Origin: Paenibacillus periandrae
GTDB taxonomy: Bacteria; Bacillota; Bacilli; Paenibacillales; NBRC-103111
NCBI RefSeq assembly: GCF_022458865.1
Contig: NZ_JAJNMU010000003.1
Coordinates: forward strand, 1 to 64,000
Length of the DNA stretch: 64,000 nt
Direction of reading: 5' to 3'
Both the position numbers and the translations under genes were made by a program. Positions 7,301-16,523 of the stretch are shown in pieces. The stretch's first letter is position 1; every line of letters starts with the position of its first letter. Under the pieces are notes generated by a model, which was given only the letters and a program-made list of their open reading frames with translations, had not been told where the DNA came from and made no database searches.

Positions 7301-8056
7301 ATGAGTTTTTTTGATTTGTCAGGTAAAGTAGCCATCGTAACGGGTGGAGCAGTAGGCTTGGGCGGTGGAATCTCATTAGGATTGGCACAGGCGGGCGCTG
7401 ATATTGCGATTGTTACGAGCAATGATCGGAATCGTGAAACACAGCAGCAAATTGAGGCTATGGGACGGAAGGTTCACACGATCGTAGCCAATTTGTCTGA
7501 TGAAAAGGAACTGCCTCGGATCGTAAGTGAAACGCTCTCAGTGTTTGGCAAAATCGATATCTTAGTTAATAATGCCGGAATTATTCGTCGTACGCCTGCT
7601 GCTGAACATTCTGCTCAGGATTGGCACGATGTGATTAATTTGAATATGAATGCCGTTTTCTTTTTGTGTCAGCTTGTAGGTAACGAGATGATCAAGCAAG
7701 GATCCGGTAAAATTATCAATATAGCTTCTATGCTTAGCTTCCAAGGCGGCATCAACGTTCCAGGTTACACGGCATCAAAGCATGCTGTAGCAGGGATTAC
7801 CAAGGCTTTGGCCAATGAATGGGCGAGTAAAGGCGTGCAGATCAACGCGATCGCTCCTGGATATATGGATACAGACAATACGGCAGCTATACGTGCCGAC
7901 CAAGATCGCAACGCACAAATTTTGGCGCGTATTCCTGCAGGACGTTGGGGAACGACAACGGATTTGCAAGGCCCAGCAGTGTTCCTGGCTTCGTCAGCTT
8001 CTGATTATATGAACGGCCACGTAATGTGTGTCGACGGTGGGTGGATGAATCGATAA
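7301..8056 (+). CDS. kduD: 2-dehydro-3-deoxy-D-gluconate 5-dehydrogenase (SDR)
   Basis: 251-residue classical short-chain dehydrogenase. It shows the Rossmann TGGAVGLGGGIS nucleotide motif, NNAG at about residue 88, the catalytic Ser in IASMLSFQGG, YTASKH as the Tyr-x-x-x-Lys pair, and the C-terminal CVDGGWMNR. IRRTPAAEHSAQDWHDV and the ending are typical of KduD, which interconverts 3-deoxy-glycero-2,5-hexodiulosonate and 2-keto-3-deoxygluconate in uronate and pectin breakdown. The start chosen is ATG 7301 (MSFFDLSG), preceded by GGGGTG; an in-frame ATG at 7280 would add seven residues. The kdgK start overlaps the stop codon (TAATG), so the two are translationally coupled. The kdgK-kdgA context supports KduD over other SDRs. 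KduI is not in the window. Confidence 0.88.
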   Translation: MSFFDLSGKVAIVTGGAVGLGGGISLGLAQAGADIAIVTSNDRNRETQQQIEAMGRKVHTIVANLSDEKELPRIVSETLSVFGKIDILVNNAGIIRRTPAAEHSAQDWHDVINLNMNAVFFLCQLVGNEMIKQGSGKIINIASMLSFQGGINVPGYTASKHAVAGITKALANEWASKGVQINAIAPGYMDTDNTAAIRADQDRNAQILARIPAGRWGTTTDLQGPAVFLASSASDYMNGHVMCVDGGWMNR

Positions 8057-9039
8057 TGGCAAATGAACAAAGTTCCAATCGGACTCAAATGTTTCAGCCG
8101 GAGCTGATCACATTCGGTGAAACGATGGCGCTAATGATGCCGGCAAATTCCAAGGGAATTGAATATTCCTCGCAATTTCAAAGCTTGTTCGGCGGTGCAG
8201 AAAGTAATGTGGCTATCGGGGTTGCACGTCTCGGGCATCGCGCAGGCTGGTTTAGCCGTCTCGGGAAGGATCCATTTGGCCAGGTGATATTGAAAAAACT
8301 CCGCGGTGAGGGCGTTGACGTATCCCAAGTCGTGCTGACGTCGGAGGCTCCCACGGGGCTGATGCTTCGCGAGGTCGTTTCGGGTAAAACCTCCGTGTAC
8401 TACTATCGTAAAGGCTCTGCTGCCAGCACCTTGAAGCCGGAGCACCTGAACGAGGAATATATCAAGCAGGCTAAGTTTCTTCATGTGACGGGCATTACAC
8501 CTGCTCTCAGCGCATCGTGCCGCGAAGCCGCTATTGAGGCAATGAGAATTGCGCGCAAGAATGGGGTTAAAGTATGTTTTGACCCGAATCTGCGATTGAA
8601 GCTGTGGGCATTGGATGAAGCGCGTGAAGTGCTGCTGGAGTTGGCGAAAGAAGCGGATTATTTCCTTCCTGGCTTGGACGAGCTGAAGCTGCTGTATCAA
8701 ACGGATAGCTTCGAAGACATCGTAGCGAAATTAAGAGAATTAAATGCTGTTTCCATTGTAAAAGGTGGAGATGATGAAACATATGTAGTCGAGAAGGATT
8801 TGGTTCAGTCCGTGCCATATTTCAAAGTTGAGCAGGTCGTAGACACTATTGGTGCCGGCGATGGCTTTTGTGCGGGATTTATTGTCGGATTGTTAAAAGA
8901 GTATTCGCATGCAGAAGCTGTTCGTCTTGGCAACCTGATTGGCAGTATGGTTGTGCAAATGGAAGGCGATTGGGAAGGCATCCCAACCTGGGAGCAGGTT
9001 GAGGCTGTACTTAATAATGTGAAGCATGTAGAGCGCTAG
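8056..9039 (+). CDS. kdgK: 2-dehydro-3-deoxygluconokinase (PfkB family)
   Basis: 327-residue ribokinase-type sugar kinase. The N-terminal FGETMALMMP, the substrate-side GGAESNVAIGVARLG (near residue 40) and the C-terminal anion-hole motif DTIGAGDGFCAGF with the catalytic Asp are all intact. KdgK phosphorylates 2-keto-3-deoxygluconate to KDPG, the substrate of the aldolase encoded next. The start ATG overlaps the kduD stop; the same open frame extends 30 bases upstream but only within kduD. The 270-base gap to kdgA carries repeats and a hairpin, unlike the tight kduD-kdgK junction. Confidence 0.93.
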   Translation: MANEQSSNRTQMFQPELITFGETMALMMPANSKGIEYSSQFQSLFGGAESNVAIGVARLGHRAGWFSRLGKDPFGQVILKKLRGEGVDVSQVVLTSEAPTGLMLREVVSGKTSVYYYRKGSAASTLKPEHLNEEYIKQAKFLHVTGITPALSASCREAAIEAMRIARKNGVKVCFDPNLRLKLWALDEAREVLLELAKEADYFLPGLDELKLLYQTDSFEDIVAKLRELNAVSIVKGGDDETYVVEKDLVQSVPYFKVEQVVDTIGAGDGFCAGFIVGLLKEYSHAEAVRLGNLIGSMVVQMEGDWEGIPTWEQVEAVLNNVKHVER

Positions 9040-9060
9040 GACAAGTCGCCCCGAGAAAGA

Positions 9061-9200
9061 GCAGTCACGCAAACCAGCACTACACCAAAAGTAAAGCTTG
9101 TCCCGAAGGGGCCAAAGCGCTTCGAAAACTGGCAGTCACCCCTACCAGCATCACACCAACAGTCGAGCGTGTCCCATAGGGACGAAAGCGGCCCGAGAAC
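9061..9200 (+). repeat. Imperfect tandem repeat, period about 71 bases
   Basis: Two diverged copies lie between kdgK and kdgA. Each starts GCAGTCAC, passes through ACCAGCA and CACACCAA-like segments, and reaches a GTCCC-GGGAC mini-hairpin followed by AAAGCG: CTTGTCCCGAAGGGGCCAAA in copy one, CGTGTCCCATAGGGACGAAA in copy two. Part of a third copy (CCCCGAGAAA) precedes copy one at 9050. This looks like an intergenic repeat family rather than coding sequence. Confidence 0.6.
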
Positions 9201-9253
9201 CCAACCCTGTCGCATACGTGCCAAGGGAGTCCAGAGGGCAGGGTCCTTTGGGG

Positions 9254-9272
9254 CCCTCCCTAATAGGGAGGG
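9254..9272 (+). promoter_or_regulatory. Perfect GC hairpin upstream of kdgA
   Basis: CCCTCCCT and AGGGAGGG form an 8-bp stem with a 3-nt loop. The following text GTTTGGGAGGG repeats the right arm, so CCCTCCC can pair with either copy. No T-run follows, so it is not a standard terminator. It lies about 38 bases before the kdgA start and may modulate translation or mRNA stability. Confidence 0.45.
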
Positions 9273-9310
9273 TTTGGGAGGGTAAAGTACAATGAAAAGG
9301 ATGATCCAAC

Positions 9311-9973
9311 ATGAAAAAAATCAAGCTTGTGCAGCAAATTTGCCAGGAAGGTGTAGTCGCGGTTCTGCGCGGAGAGACACCTGATGAAGTTGTTGAAATG
9401 GCTGAGCAGGCCATTGAGGGCGGTATTAAAGTTATTGAGGTCACAATGACAGTCCCGTTTGCTCTGCAAGCGATTGAGAAGCTGGCAAAAAAATATTCCA
9501 GCTCCACACAAGATCCATCCAAATACGCAATCATTGGTGTCGGTACAGTTCTGGATCCAGAAACGGCGCGCATCGCCATACTAAGCGGCTCTGAGTTTGT
9601 TGTAGGGCCTGCTTTGAATCCGGCTACAGTCACATTGTGCAACAGATACCGAGTGCCCGTAATGCCGGGTGTGATGACGATCCAGGAGATTCAACAGGCG
9701 TTGGAGCTCGGGGTAGATATAGTGAAGCTGTTTCCTGGCAATCTGTATTCACCGGCTACAATCAAAGCAATCAAAGGCCCGTTGCCGCAAGCAAACATTA
9801 TGCCAACTGGTGGTGTATCACTAAGCAATTTGGCCGAGTGGGTTAAAGCGGGAGCTGTTGCTGTAGGAATTGGCTCTGATTTGACTACCGATGCATTAAA
9901 AGCAGGCGATTACAGTCTTGTAGCTAAAAAGGCAGCGCAATACATCGAGGCTTATCAAGCCGCGAAGCAGTAA
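9311..9973 (+). CDS. kdgA: KDPG/KHG aldolase (2-dehydro-3-deoxyphosphogluconate aldolase)
   Basis: 220-residue class I aldolase. VAVLRGETPDE opens the barrel, VIEVTMTVPFA carries the conserved catalytic Glu, VGPALNPATV and VMPGVMT follow, and the Schiff-base Lys is in DIVKLFPGN. MPTGGVSLSN binds phosphate. It splits KDPG into pyruvate and glyceraldehyde 3-phosphate, completing the pathway begun by kduD and kdgK. The start is ATG 9311, preceded by AAGGATG. An ATG at 9292 is out of frame. Slightly long for the family (about 205-215 residues), with an insertion around SSSTQDPSK. Confidence 0.93.
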   Translation: MKKIKLVQQICQEGVVAVLRGETPDEVVEMAEQAIEGGIKVIEVTMTVPFALQAIEKLAKKYSSSTQDPSKYAIIGVGTVLDPETARIAILSGSEFVVGPALNPATVTLCNRYRVPVMPGVMTIQEIQQALELGVDIVKLFPGNLYSPATIKAIKGPLPQANIMPTGGVSLSNLAEWVKAGAVAVGIGSDLTTDALKAGDYSLVAKKAAQYIEAYQAAKQ

Positions 9974-10007
9974 TCGAGGTTGTATTTTGTTTTTTAGGAT
10001 GATTTTT

Positions 10008-10154
10008 TCAATGATCAGCAGGAGATGGAGGCCGAGTGTTTCCATCAGTCTGCTGATTAAGAGTTTGAAAATTAGTAGGATTCATGCGAACAGGTTCGAT
10101 CAATATCCTCAGACCTATCCCCGTAAAACCATTAACCACCATGGTCAATACCAT
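10008..10154 (-). other. Possible 48-residue membrane peptide or gene remnant; overlaps a hairpin
   Basis: The 249-base gap after kdgA has one protein-like minus-strand frame: MVLTMVVNGFTGIGLRILIE followed by a polar, Pro-rich tail ending PSPADH. The first 20 residues could form one membrane segment. No good ribosome site is visible and a stop lies two codons upstream, so it may be the end of a decayed gene. Its 3' end overlaps a strong inverted repeat, ATCAGCAG/CTGCTGAT with an inner GATGGA/TCCATC, at 10014-10057. That repeat may terminate transcription, although it has no T-run. Confidence 0.25.
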
Positions 10155-10222
10155 AGCGATTTAACATATTGCCCTACAACTACATAGAAGATATTTTTTA
10201 GAATGCTGCTTTTCTGCTGTTG

Positions 10223-11230
10223 TTAGATCTGAATTGGGTTGATCGATATTTGTGAATTCGGATCACCCGTTAAAAACGAATACCAGCGATTTCTGAAGCG
10301 CACCTGAGGACCATCAGCCAGGACATGGGCTTCCATTCGTAAAGCATCGGGAATGGGACGGGGATGCTGACTCTCCACGATGAACTGATCCTCTTTAAGG
10401 ACCTTGCTGCTATACTTGGAAAATATGAGGCTCAACCCCGGGAATTTGGCAAAGTTACGTCCTGCGAGCCCGAATAAGGCGGTAACTTCCTTATCTATAG
10501 GTGTAAATGTAACGTAATTGATGAATTGGCTGCGCTTAGTCTGATCGACAGGAGAGAGAAGCCAATGATTCGGAAATTGGTAATCGAGAAAGGCACTGCC
10601 GTTATGTATCCGAATGGTATCTTCGGTGGTCTCAAACTCAATATTGATCTCCTTGCGGGATGTTTTTCCGATCGTTTTATTGTGAACGATAGGCAGGTGG
10701 GCAACGTCAAGCACGCTTTCCACCACACGTGTCAGATGAGCCTTCCATACAGCATCATAGGGAGCCATCATATAATCAGGATTTTCGAGAACCGGATATA
10801 GCTCCAGTGGAGGAAGGGTCTCATTAGCCAGCTCCTGATAGGTCTTCGGATAAACCCAGATCAAATCGGCTTTTTCCAAAACCGGGTAAGAGCGCGCGTG
10901 GGCAAAATTGGGGATTTCGCGATCTGGATGGGCGGGAATATCGACGCACTGTCCATCACCGTTAAAGCTCCATGCATGGTAAGCGCACTGTAATAGTCCG
11001 TCCTTGCAGTTGCCCAATGACAAGTCAGCACCACGATGCGGACAATAAGCATGCAGGGCACACAGCTTTCCTTGATCGTCACGAAACAGAACCAGGTCAC
11101 GTCCTAACAACCGTTTTTTCAATAGCTTCTGTCCAGCCCTTATCTCCTTGGTCCAACCGATAGCATACCAGGTACAGGGGAATATTTCATGATCTTCCTT
11201 ACGACTCTTCCGATACGTTTGGTTTTCCAT
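10223..11230 (-). CDS. Rieske [2Fe-2S] aromatic ring-hydroxylating oxygenase, alpha-subunit-like
   Basis: 335 residues. The Rieske cluster motif is CPHRGADLSLGNCKDG followed by LLQCAYHAW, i.e. C-x-H and C-x-x-H spaced as usual (residues about 63-84). The mononuclear iron site is visible as ESVLDVAHLPIVHN, with Asp-x-x-His-x(4)-His near residue 185. The protein is of the short, single-component-like class (pheophorbide a oxygenase/vanillate demethylase/choline-oxygenase type) that needs a separate reductase; none is adjacent. The start ATG 11230 has TTAGGAGG a few bases upstream. Substrate unknown. It stands alone between the KDG genes and gltB. Confidence 0.85.
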   Translation of the reverse strand: MENQTYRKSRKEDHEIFPCTWYAIGWTKEIRAGQKLLKKRLLGRDLVLFRDDQGKLCALHAYCPHRGADLSLGNCKDGLLQCAYHAWSFNGDGQCVDIPAHPDREIPNFAHARSYPVLEKADLIWVYPKTYQELANETLPPLELYPVLENPDYMMAPYDAVWKAHLTRVVESVLDVAHLPIVHNKTIGKTSRKEINIEFETTEDTIRIHNGSAFLDYQFPNHWLLSPVDQTKRSQFINYVTFTPIDKEVTALFGLAGRNFAKFPGLSLIFSKYSSKVLKEDQFIVESQHPRPIPDALRMEAHVLADGPQVRFRNRWYSFLTGDPNSQISINPIQI

Positions 11231-11385
11231 GCTGACAACCCTCCTAATTTGTTAGTGTTGCCAATAGGTCAAATGCGATTCATTAAATCGTGAGCACAAC
11301 TAGGCGATAAGGTGCACGCATGATCCTGGGAGGGATCTCGGCAAGCTACTATTATTTACACTATACCAACAGTAGTAGACTTTGA

Positions 11386-11432
11386 AACAAAAAACCATCC
11401 CGCCAAGGAGGGTTAGCTCCGGCGTGGATGGT
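11386..11432 (-). terminator. Rho-independent terminator of gltB
   Basis: On the minus strand, ACCATCCACGCC pairs with GGCGGGATGGT (one bulge), followed by TTTTTTGTTTC. It lies 18 bases past the gltB stop codon. Confidence 0.88.
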
Positions 11433-11449
11433 CTGGTTATTAAGTGTTT

Positions 11450-14400
11450 TTATTCAGTTGCTACCGATTGGTCAGCCTGCAGGCCAACTGGAGCAATACG
11501 TACAAAGCTGGTCTCGAGATTGTTCAGCAAATGCTGTATCGTGTCAGCTGCATCCTGCTGTCCGGAACCAAGCAGCTCTTGATGGTAGGCGGTAAGCAGC
11601 TCGTTCAAATCCTTGCTGCTTTGCGCTCCAATCTTTTCGATTTTAACTTTCGCGCCTTTGGCAATACGGCGAGTGATAGCTTGCTCATCCAAGCCCATTT
11701 CAGGCACAAGACGTTGGTATATCACGCCGCCAGTCATACCTGCGCAAATCCAGGGGCCTGGGTCACCAAGCACTACTGCGCGGCCATTAGTCATATATTC
11801 AAAAGCGAAGCCCTTCAGATTGGCACGGCTTGCGATACCGCCAAGCTCATCCTGAAGCGGCGTATTGATTTCACCGCCAAATACGACATCAGCACCGGAA
11901 AAGCGGATGCAGGCACGGCTATCAGCATTCCCTTGAATAAGGAACAGCCCTTTTTGAGCGCCGTAACCGAACGATTTGCCTACGGAGCCGTTAATATATT
12001 GATGGTTATGGCTAGGTGATTTCAAAATGGCAATCCGGCCGCCAAACGACATTTTGCCAACTCCGTCCTCAGCACCACCATGTACAGTAATTTGTAAGCC
12101 GTGTGCATTAAAGGCACCGAGTCCATTACCTGGTACAGAACCGTCAGTCAAGTTCAACGATACCGCCGGTAGAGCCTCATAGCTGCCGTCGAAACGATTT
12201 CTTACGCGGTGACTGGCATAACGGGTACCCAGGATTCGGGACTCGGCATCGACCTTGGACCAGTTGCGCTGAATAGGAGCCTGGAAGCTCAGGGAGTCAG
12301 GGAAGAACTCCTGGCCTTCTGCACCTGCGGCAATGCGGATATCCGATGAAATCTCGGAAGCAGCCGCTGCTTGGGCATCGACGGCAGCCGCAAAGGAAAC
12401 AGGTGCAGGCCGCAGGATTTCGCTCAAGTCGATTTTATCGAGACCATTGATTTGCTGCAATAAATCGGAGCGTCCAACGAGCTCTTGTGCATGCTGGAAG
12501 CCGAGCTGCGCGACGATTTCACGAATTTCTTCACCCATGCCGCCGAACAATCGCACAAGTGAATCGACTGCCGTATCATAGACACGAGGAACAAAGCGGC
12601 GCAGGCCTTTTTCTTCAGCTTCTTCCATGGAATCAATCTGAGTGGCGATCCCTACATGGCAAGTATCCAAATGACAGCCGCGGCAGGTTGTGCAGCCGAT
12701 TGCTTGCATGGAGATACTGCCGAAGCCGCAGCGGTTGGCACCAAGCATCATCATTTTGACGACATCAGCACCGGATTTCAATCCGCCGTCAGACCAAAGC
12801 TCAACCTTATGACGCAGACCGGCTTCAATTAAAGCCACGTGCGCGAGCTTCGTACCAATTTCGGTCGGTAAGCCCACATGTGTCAAGGAATGGATGCGTG
12901 CCGCACCAGTGCCGCCATCAAAACCGGACAAGGTAATAACTTCTGCACCCGCTTTGGCTACCCCGACTACAATCGTTCCGATGCCGGGTACGACAGGAAC
13001 CTTGACGATAATTTTAGCTTTGCGTCCACTGGCTTCCTTCAATTCGGAAATAATTTGAGACAAGTCCTCAATAGAATAAATATCATGGTTATTGGATGGT
13101 GAAATCAAATCGGAACCGATAGTCGCATTCCGTGCTGCTGCGATCTTGGCAGTAACCTTGGAGCCTGGCAAATGTCCGCCTTCACCTGGCTTGGCGCCTT
13201 GGCCGATTTTAATTTCCAGAAAAGCTACCGCATTGGCAAGCTCAATGTTAATCCCGAAGCGACCGGAAGCCACCTGCGCTCCGCGTGTCTTGGTGTAGCG
13301 GCCAAGCATATCTTTAATTTCTCCGCCCTCACCGTTCATGGTGACCATGTTCAACCGCTCGCCTGCCTCGGCATAGGCGCGGAACGCTGTTTCATTCTGC
13401 GAACCGAACGACATGGAGGAGATCAGCATAGGCAGGCTGTGTCCGCCAACGCCGATATCGACTTGAGAAGGCGCAAGCGGCTTACGGCCTTCCTGAAGGG
13501 CTTTATCATAATTAAAGTCGGCAACGTGACGAATCGAAATCGGATTGCGCTGCTCTTCCTCGCGCAGCTTATCGCGATAGTCACTGTAAGGAGCGGTGCC
13601 TGCAGCAGCTTCACCTAATGCTTTCCACATTCTTTGGAAGAAGTGGAAATTGCGTGCCGCTTTGGCTTTTGGATTGGAGAAGTCATGATAACGGGCTTCG
13701 GCATCCTTTTCCAGCTCTGCAAAACCGGTCCCAGCCTGTTCACTACCTAAATAGTTAACAATATCAAGTACATCGGCAAGCTCCGGCTTGAGGCCAATCG
13801 AAGAGAAGAAGCGCGTATAGCCGCGAAGCTCATGCGTACCAATAGTCGAGATGACTTTTTCCAAGCCTTTGGTTAAAGCGCTGTACACCTTGCGTGCTGC
13901 CGGTGCGCCGTTTTTGGCGGATGCAGTAGCGAACAAGAGATAAGGTGACAAGATATCGGCACCGAGTCCACAGGCAACGGCAATATCGTGCAGGTTGCGA
14001 ATGGCAGCTGTGCGCAAAATAAGGGTAGCTTGGCGGCGCAGATTATGGCCGTTGGGCAGCTTTTCTGCTCTCAGGGTGATATCAACCTGGGATACAGCAA
14101 GATGTGGGTCTATGAATAATCGATCATTTTGATGAGCATCGGCATCATCCAGAATAATAAGCATAGCGCCGTTACGAACTGCGGACACGGCTTCTGCTGC
14201 CAATGTATTCAAGGCTTCCTTCAAAGAAGCGCCTCGTGCAAACGTAGTGGACAATACAACGACTGCATGCTCACCTTGGGCGGCGAATAATGCGCGAATT
14301 TGCTCCAGGCTTAATTGATTCAGCTCGGTAAAGGAGTTTTCGGCATTACTGCCTTCTAGCACCAGCGGTGTAAGCAATTCTATACGCAAACGCTGATCAG

Positions 14401-16030
14401 GCTGTTCATAGATGCCTGGGCGCGGACCGACAATAATGCGAGTGGAAAAGTGCTCCATTTCACGATCGCGATCAATCGCCGGGTTTGTAACAACGGCTAC
14501 ACTTTCTTTAATAAAGTCGGGAATATTCGTACGTTCCCAGTTCATACAGGCATGCGGACCATCGTGGCCCAGCGAGCGAATAGGCTCAGCGCCGGTTTCC
14601 GAGATCGATTCAATCATTTGGATGCCTTCACGGTCCCAACCAAAAGCGCTGTAGATCGCATCAACGATTGGTGCTGCTTCTGCCACAGGCACCTCAACTT
14701 CAGGCTGCTCCATATTCTTAAGATGCTTGCGCAAGCCTGCAAATTGAACGCGTTCGCTTGCACGATCATAAACAAGAGATTGAACACCGGAGTACGGAAT
14801 AACCTGAACATGCTCCCCAGGTGTCAGGACGACGCCGACTTTTTCACCGGGCGCAATGGGCTTTGGATCAGCAACCATTTCACCAACCGTAATGACACCC
14901 TGCTCGGACGAGAAATAGAGCGAGGTTTCGCTTTCGACCATCCATACCGGACGCAGACCAAGTGCATCCACGCTAAAAATACATTCATCTCCATAACGAG
15001 ATACGATACCAGCAGGACCTTGGGCATAATGACCCCATACTTGACGATAATATACATATAAGTCCTGCAGTTCCGGACGGAACAGCTTCATTTCATTAAT
15101 AATTGGAGGGAATACAATTTCCATAGCTTCAAACAAGCTGATACCATAACGGTGAATAAACGTCTCAATGGTCCGATTCATATCCTGCGAGTCGCTACCG
15201 CCGTCCACCAGTTGAACACCCACCAAGTCGGCTTCCAGACGTAACTTCTTGACGGTATTGATTTCGCCATTATGACCTAACAGGGAAAAGGGCTGTACAC
15301 GGAAAAAGCTGGATTGCGTATTTGTGGAAAAACGATTGTGGCCGATAGTGACCTGAGCTGCAAACAACGGATCACGTGTATCGTTAAAATATAGGGGCAG
15401 AATGCTCGCTGCACCCATCACTTTGTAGGCCGCGGTAACATTGCTTAGTGTAGCTACATGAACGGAATAGCGGCGTTCGATCGCTGTATGAAGCTCGAAT
15501 AAGCGGTCAGCTGTCTTCAGCTCCTGCACTTTACAGGACGCGGCAATTTGCCAAAAGGTAGGTTCGTCAGCACGTCCATTAGTGCCAAGTACACTGCTGT
15601 CTACCTGATCTTCCTGCTCCAAAATGATTTCAACACCATACTGGGTAAATAGCTCGCGAATGCCGTTTTGCATATCCTTGACAGAGATGTCTAGCTTGCG
15701 AGGTACGAATATATGAGCGACGGAGAACTGCTCGGTGTACGCTTGCTTGCCATCCAAACCTGCATCGATAAGCTTTTGTTCCCAAAGAGCGCGTGGAATA
15801 TCGGTTAAAATCCCACAGCCGTCCCCTTCTCCGTTAATAAAGCCTGAACGATGTTCCAATTTTACAAGGGCATCGATGGTTTTGCGAATATTGTCTCTGG
15901 ACGGAAAGCCGTCCTTTTCTATAATACAAATAATCCCGCAGCTGTCGTGCTCGACAGCTAATAAATCTCGAAATTGTCCTTCATTACGCATAGCTTCATT
16001 CATGTTAGTGGTCAGCAGGCTGACCATCAC
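11450..16030 (-). CDS. gltB: Glutamate synthase, large (alpha) subunit
   Basis: 1526 residues, the normal length for bacterial GltB. The N-terminal glutaminase domain starts with the catalytic Cys in EHDSCGIICI and includes HRSGFINGEGDGCG and GHNRFSTNT. The FMN/2-oxoglutarate synthase domain contains GEGGEIKDMLGRYTK, GQGAKPGEGGHLPG, and the 3Fe-4S cysteine cluster CTTCRGCHLDTCHVGIATQ. The C-terminal GXGXG beta-helix domain (VHGGAEDGVGKMSFGG, GNADSRACIRFSG) is complete. It makes glutamate from glutamine and 2-oxoglutarate with the small subunit GltD, which is not in this window. The start is uncertain: GGGAGGTG overlaps the GTG/ATG at 16025-16030, so the mature Cys is about 30 residues in. The first Met after that site is at NMNEAMRNEG. 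Confidence 0.95.
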   Translation of the reverse strand: MMVSLLTTNMNEAMRNEGQFRDLLAVEHDSCGIICIIEKDGFPSRDNIRKTIDALVKLEHRSGFINGEGDGCGILTDIPRALWEQKLIDAGLDGKQAYTEQFSVAHIFVPRKLDISVKDMQNGIRELFTQYGVEIILEQEDQVDSSVLGTNGRADEPTFWQIAASCKVQELKTADRLFELHTAIERRYSVHVATLSNVTAAYKVMGAASILPLYFNDTRDPLFAAQVTIGHNRFSTNTQSSFFRVQPFSLLGHNGEINTVKKLRLEADLVGVQLVDGGSDSQDMNRTIETFIHRYGISLFEAMEIVFPPIINEMKLFRPELQDLYVYYRQVWGHYAQGPAGIVSRYGDECIFSVDALGLRPVWMVESETSLYFSSEQGVITVGEMVADPKPIAPGEKVGVVLTPGEHVQVIPYSGVQSLVYDRASERVQFAGLRKHLKNMEQPEVEVPVAEAAPIVDAIYSAFGWDREGIQMIESISETGAEPIRSLGHDGPHACMNWERTNIPDFIKESVAVVTNPAIDRDREMEHFSTRIIVGPRPGIYEQPDQRLRIELLTPLVLEGSNAENSFTELNQLSLEQIRALFAAQGEHAVVVLSTTFARGASLKEALNTLAAEAVSAVRNGAMLIILDDADAHQNDRLFIDPHLAVSQVDITLRAEKLPNGHNLRRQATLILRTAAIRNLHDIAVACGLGADILSPYLLFATASAKNGAPAARKVYSALTKGLEKVISTIGTHELRGYTRFFSSIGLKPELADVLDIVNYLGSEQAGTGFAELEKDAEARYHDFSNPKAKAARNFHFFQRMWKALGEAAAGTAPYSDYRDKLREEEQRNPISIRHVADFNYDKALQEGRKPLAPSQVDIGVGGHSLPMLISSMSFGSQNETAFRAYAEAGERLNMVTMNGEGGEIKDMLGRYTKTRGAQVASGRFGINIELANAVAFLEIKIGQGAKPGEGGHLPGSKVTAKIAAARNATIGSDLISPSNNHDIYSIEDLSQIISELKEASGRKAKIIVKVPVVPGIGTIVVGVAKAGAEVITLSGFDGGTGAARIHSLTHVGLPTEIGTKLAHVALIEAGLRHKVELWSDGGLKSGADVVKMMMLGANRCGFGSISMQAIGCTTCRGCHLDTCHVGIATQIDSMEEAEEKGLRRFVPRVYDTAVDSLVRLFGGMGEEIREIVAQLGFQHAQELVGRSDLLQQINGLDKIDLSEILRPAPVSFAAAVDAQAAAASEISSDIRIAAGAEGQEFFPDSLSFQAPIQRNWSKVDAESRILGTRYASHRVRNRFDGSYEALPAVSLNLTDGSVPGNGLGAFNAHGLQITVHGGAEDGVGKMSFGGRIAILKSPSHNHQYINGSVGKSFGYGAQKGLFLIQGNADSRACIRFSGADVVFGGEINTPLQDELGGIASRANLKGFAFEYMTNGRAVVLGDPGPWICAGMTGGVIYQRLVPEMGLDEQAITRRIAKGAKVKIEKIGAQSSKDLNELLTAYHQELLGSGQQDAADTIQHLLNNLETSFVRIAPVGLQADQSVATE

Positions 16031-16523
16031 CTCCCAATCAAAAGTTGTGGCTTAAGTCTTAACGGTACGTGAGCGTGCGAGCTGCAAGCTGCAAGCTGTA
16101 AGAATTAAATCAGAAAGAAGGAAAGCGGACAAATATACCAATTACCACTAATGAATAAAAATTCATTGTTCCTGTATAAAGGGTGGAAGGCAACAGATTG
16201 GAAGCGAACAATAATACGTATAGCAAAAGGAGACGGTAAAACTCGGGATTGATCAAATATGCAACGAATCAATCTGAAATATTGCTTGAAAGCGTAAAAA
16301 TCTGCTAATTTACCAGAAACAGAGTATAGATAGAATATCACGAAATAGCGCGAGGCACAATAGAACATTATAGGTAAAACGCAGATGTAAGCGCTGTTTA
16401 TTGTGCATAATTGGTGAATAATTAGAAAAATGCAATAATTTTTGAACTCTGTAAAAGCGAACGAACTATTATCTTATTCAGATAATAGTTCGTCATTTGA
16501 GGTATATGGATGAGGGAGTGAAG
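16031..16523 (-). other. Long non-coding gap between gltB and hemL, with hemL terminator-like hairpin
   Basis: No convincing gene is present in 493 bases; an 87-codon minus frame at 16105-16368 has no family features or ribosome site. At 16462-16492, CGAACTATTATC and GATAATAGTTCG form a perfect 12-bp stem with a 7-nt loop, 32 bases after the hemL stop. This is probably the hemL terminator read on the minus strand, although the T-run after it is weak. A direct repeat AGCTGCA/AGCTGCA/AGCTGTA lies at about 16080-16100. The gltB promoter must be here. A minus-strand TTGCAT followed 17 bases later by AATTAT around 16407-16435 is a weak candidate. Confidence 0.5.
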
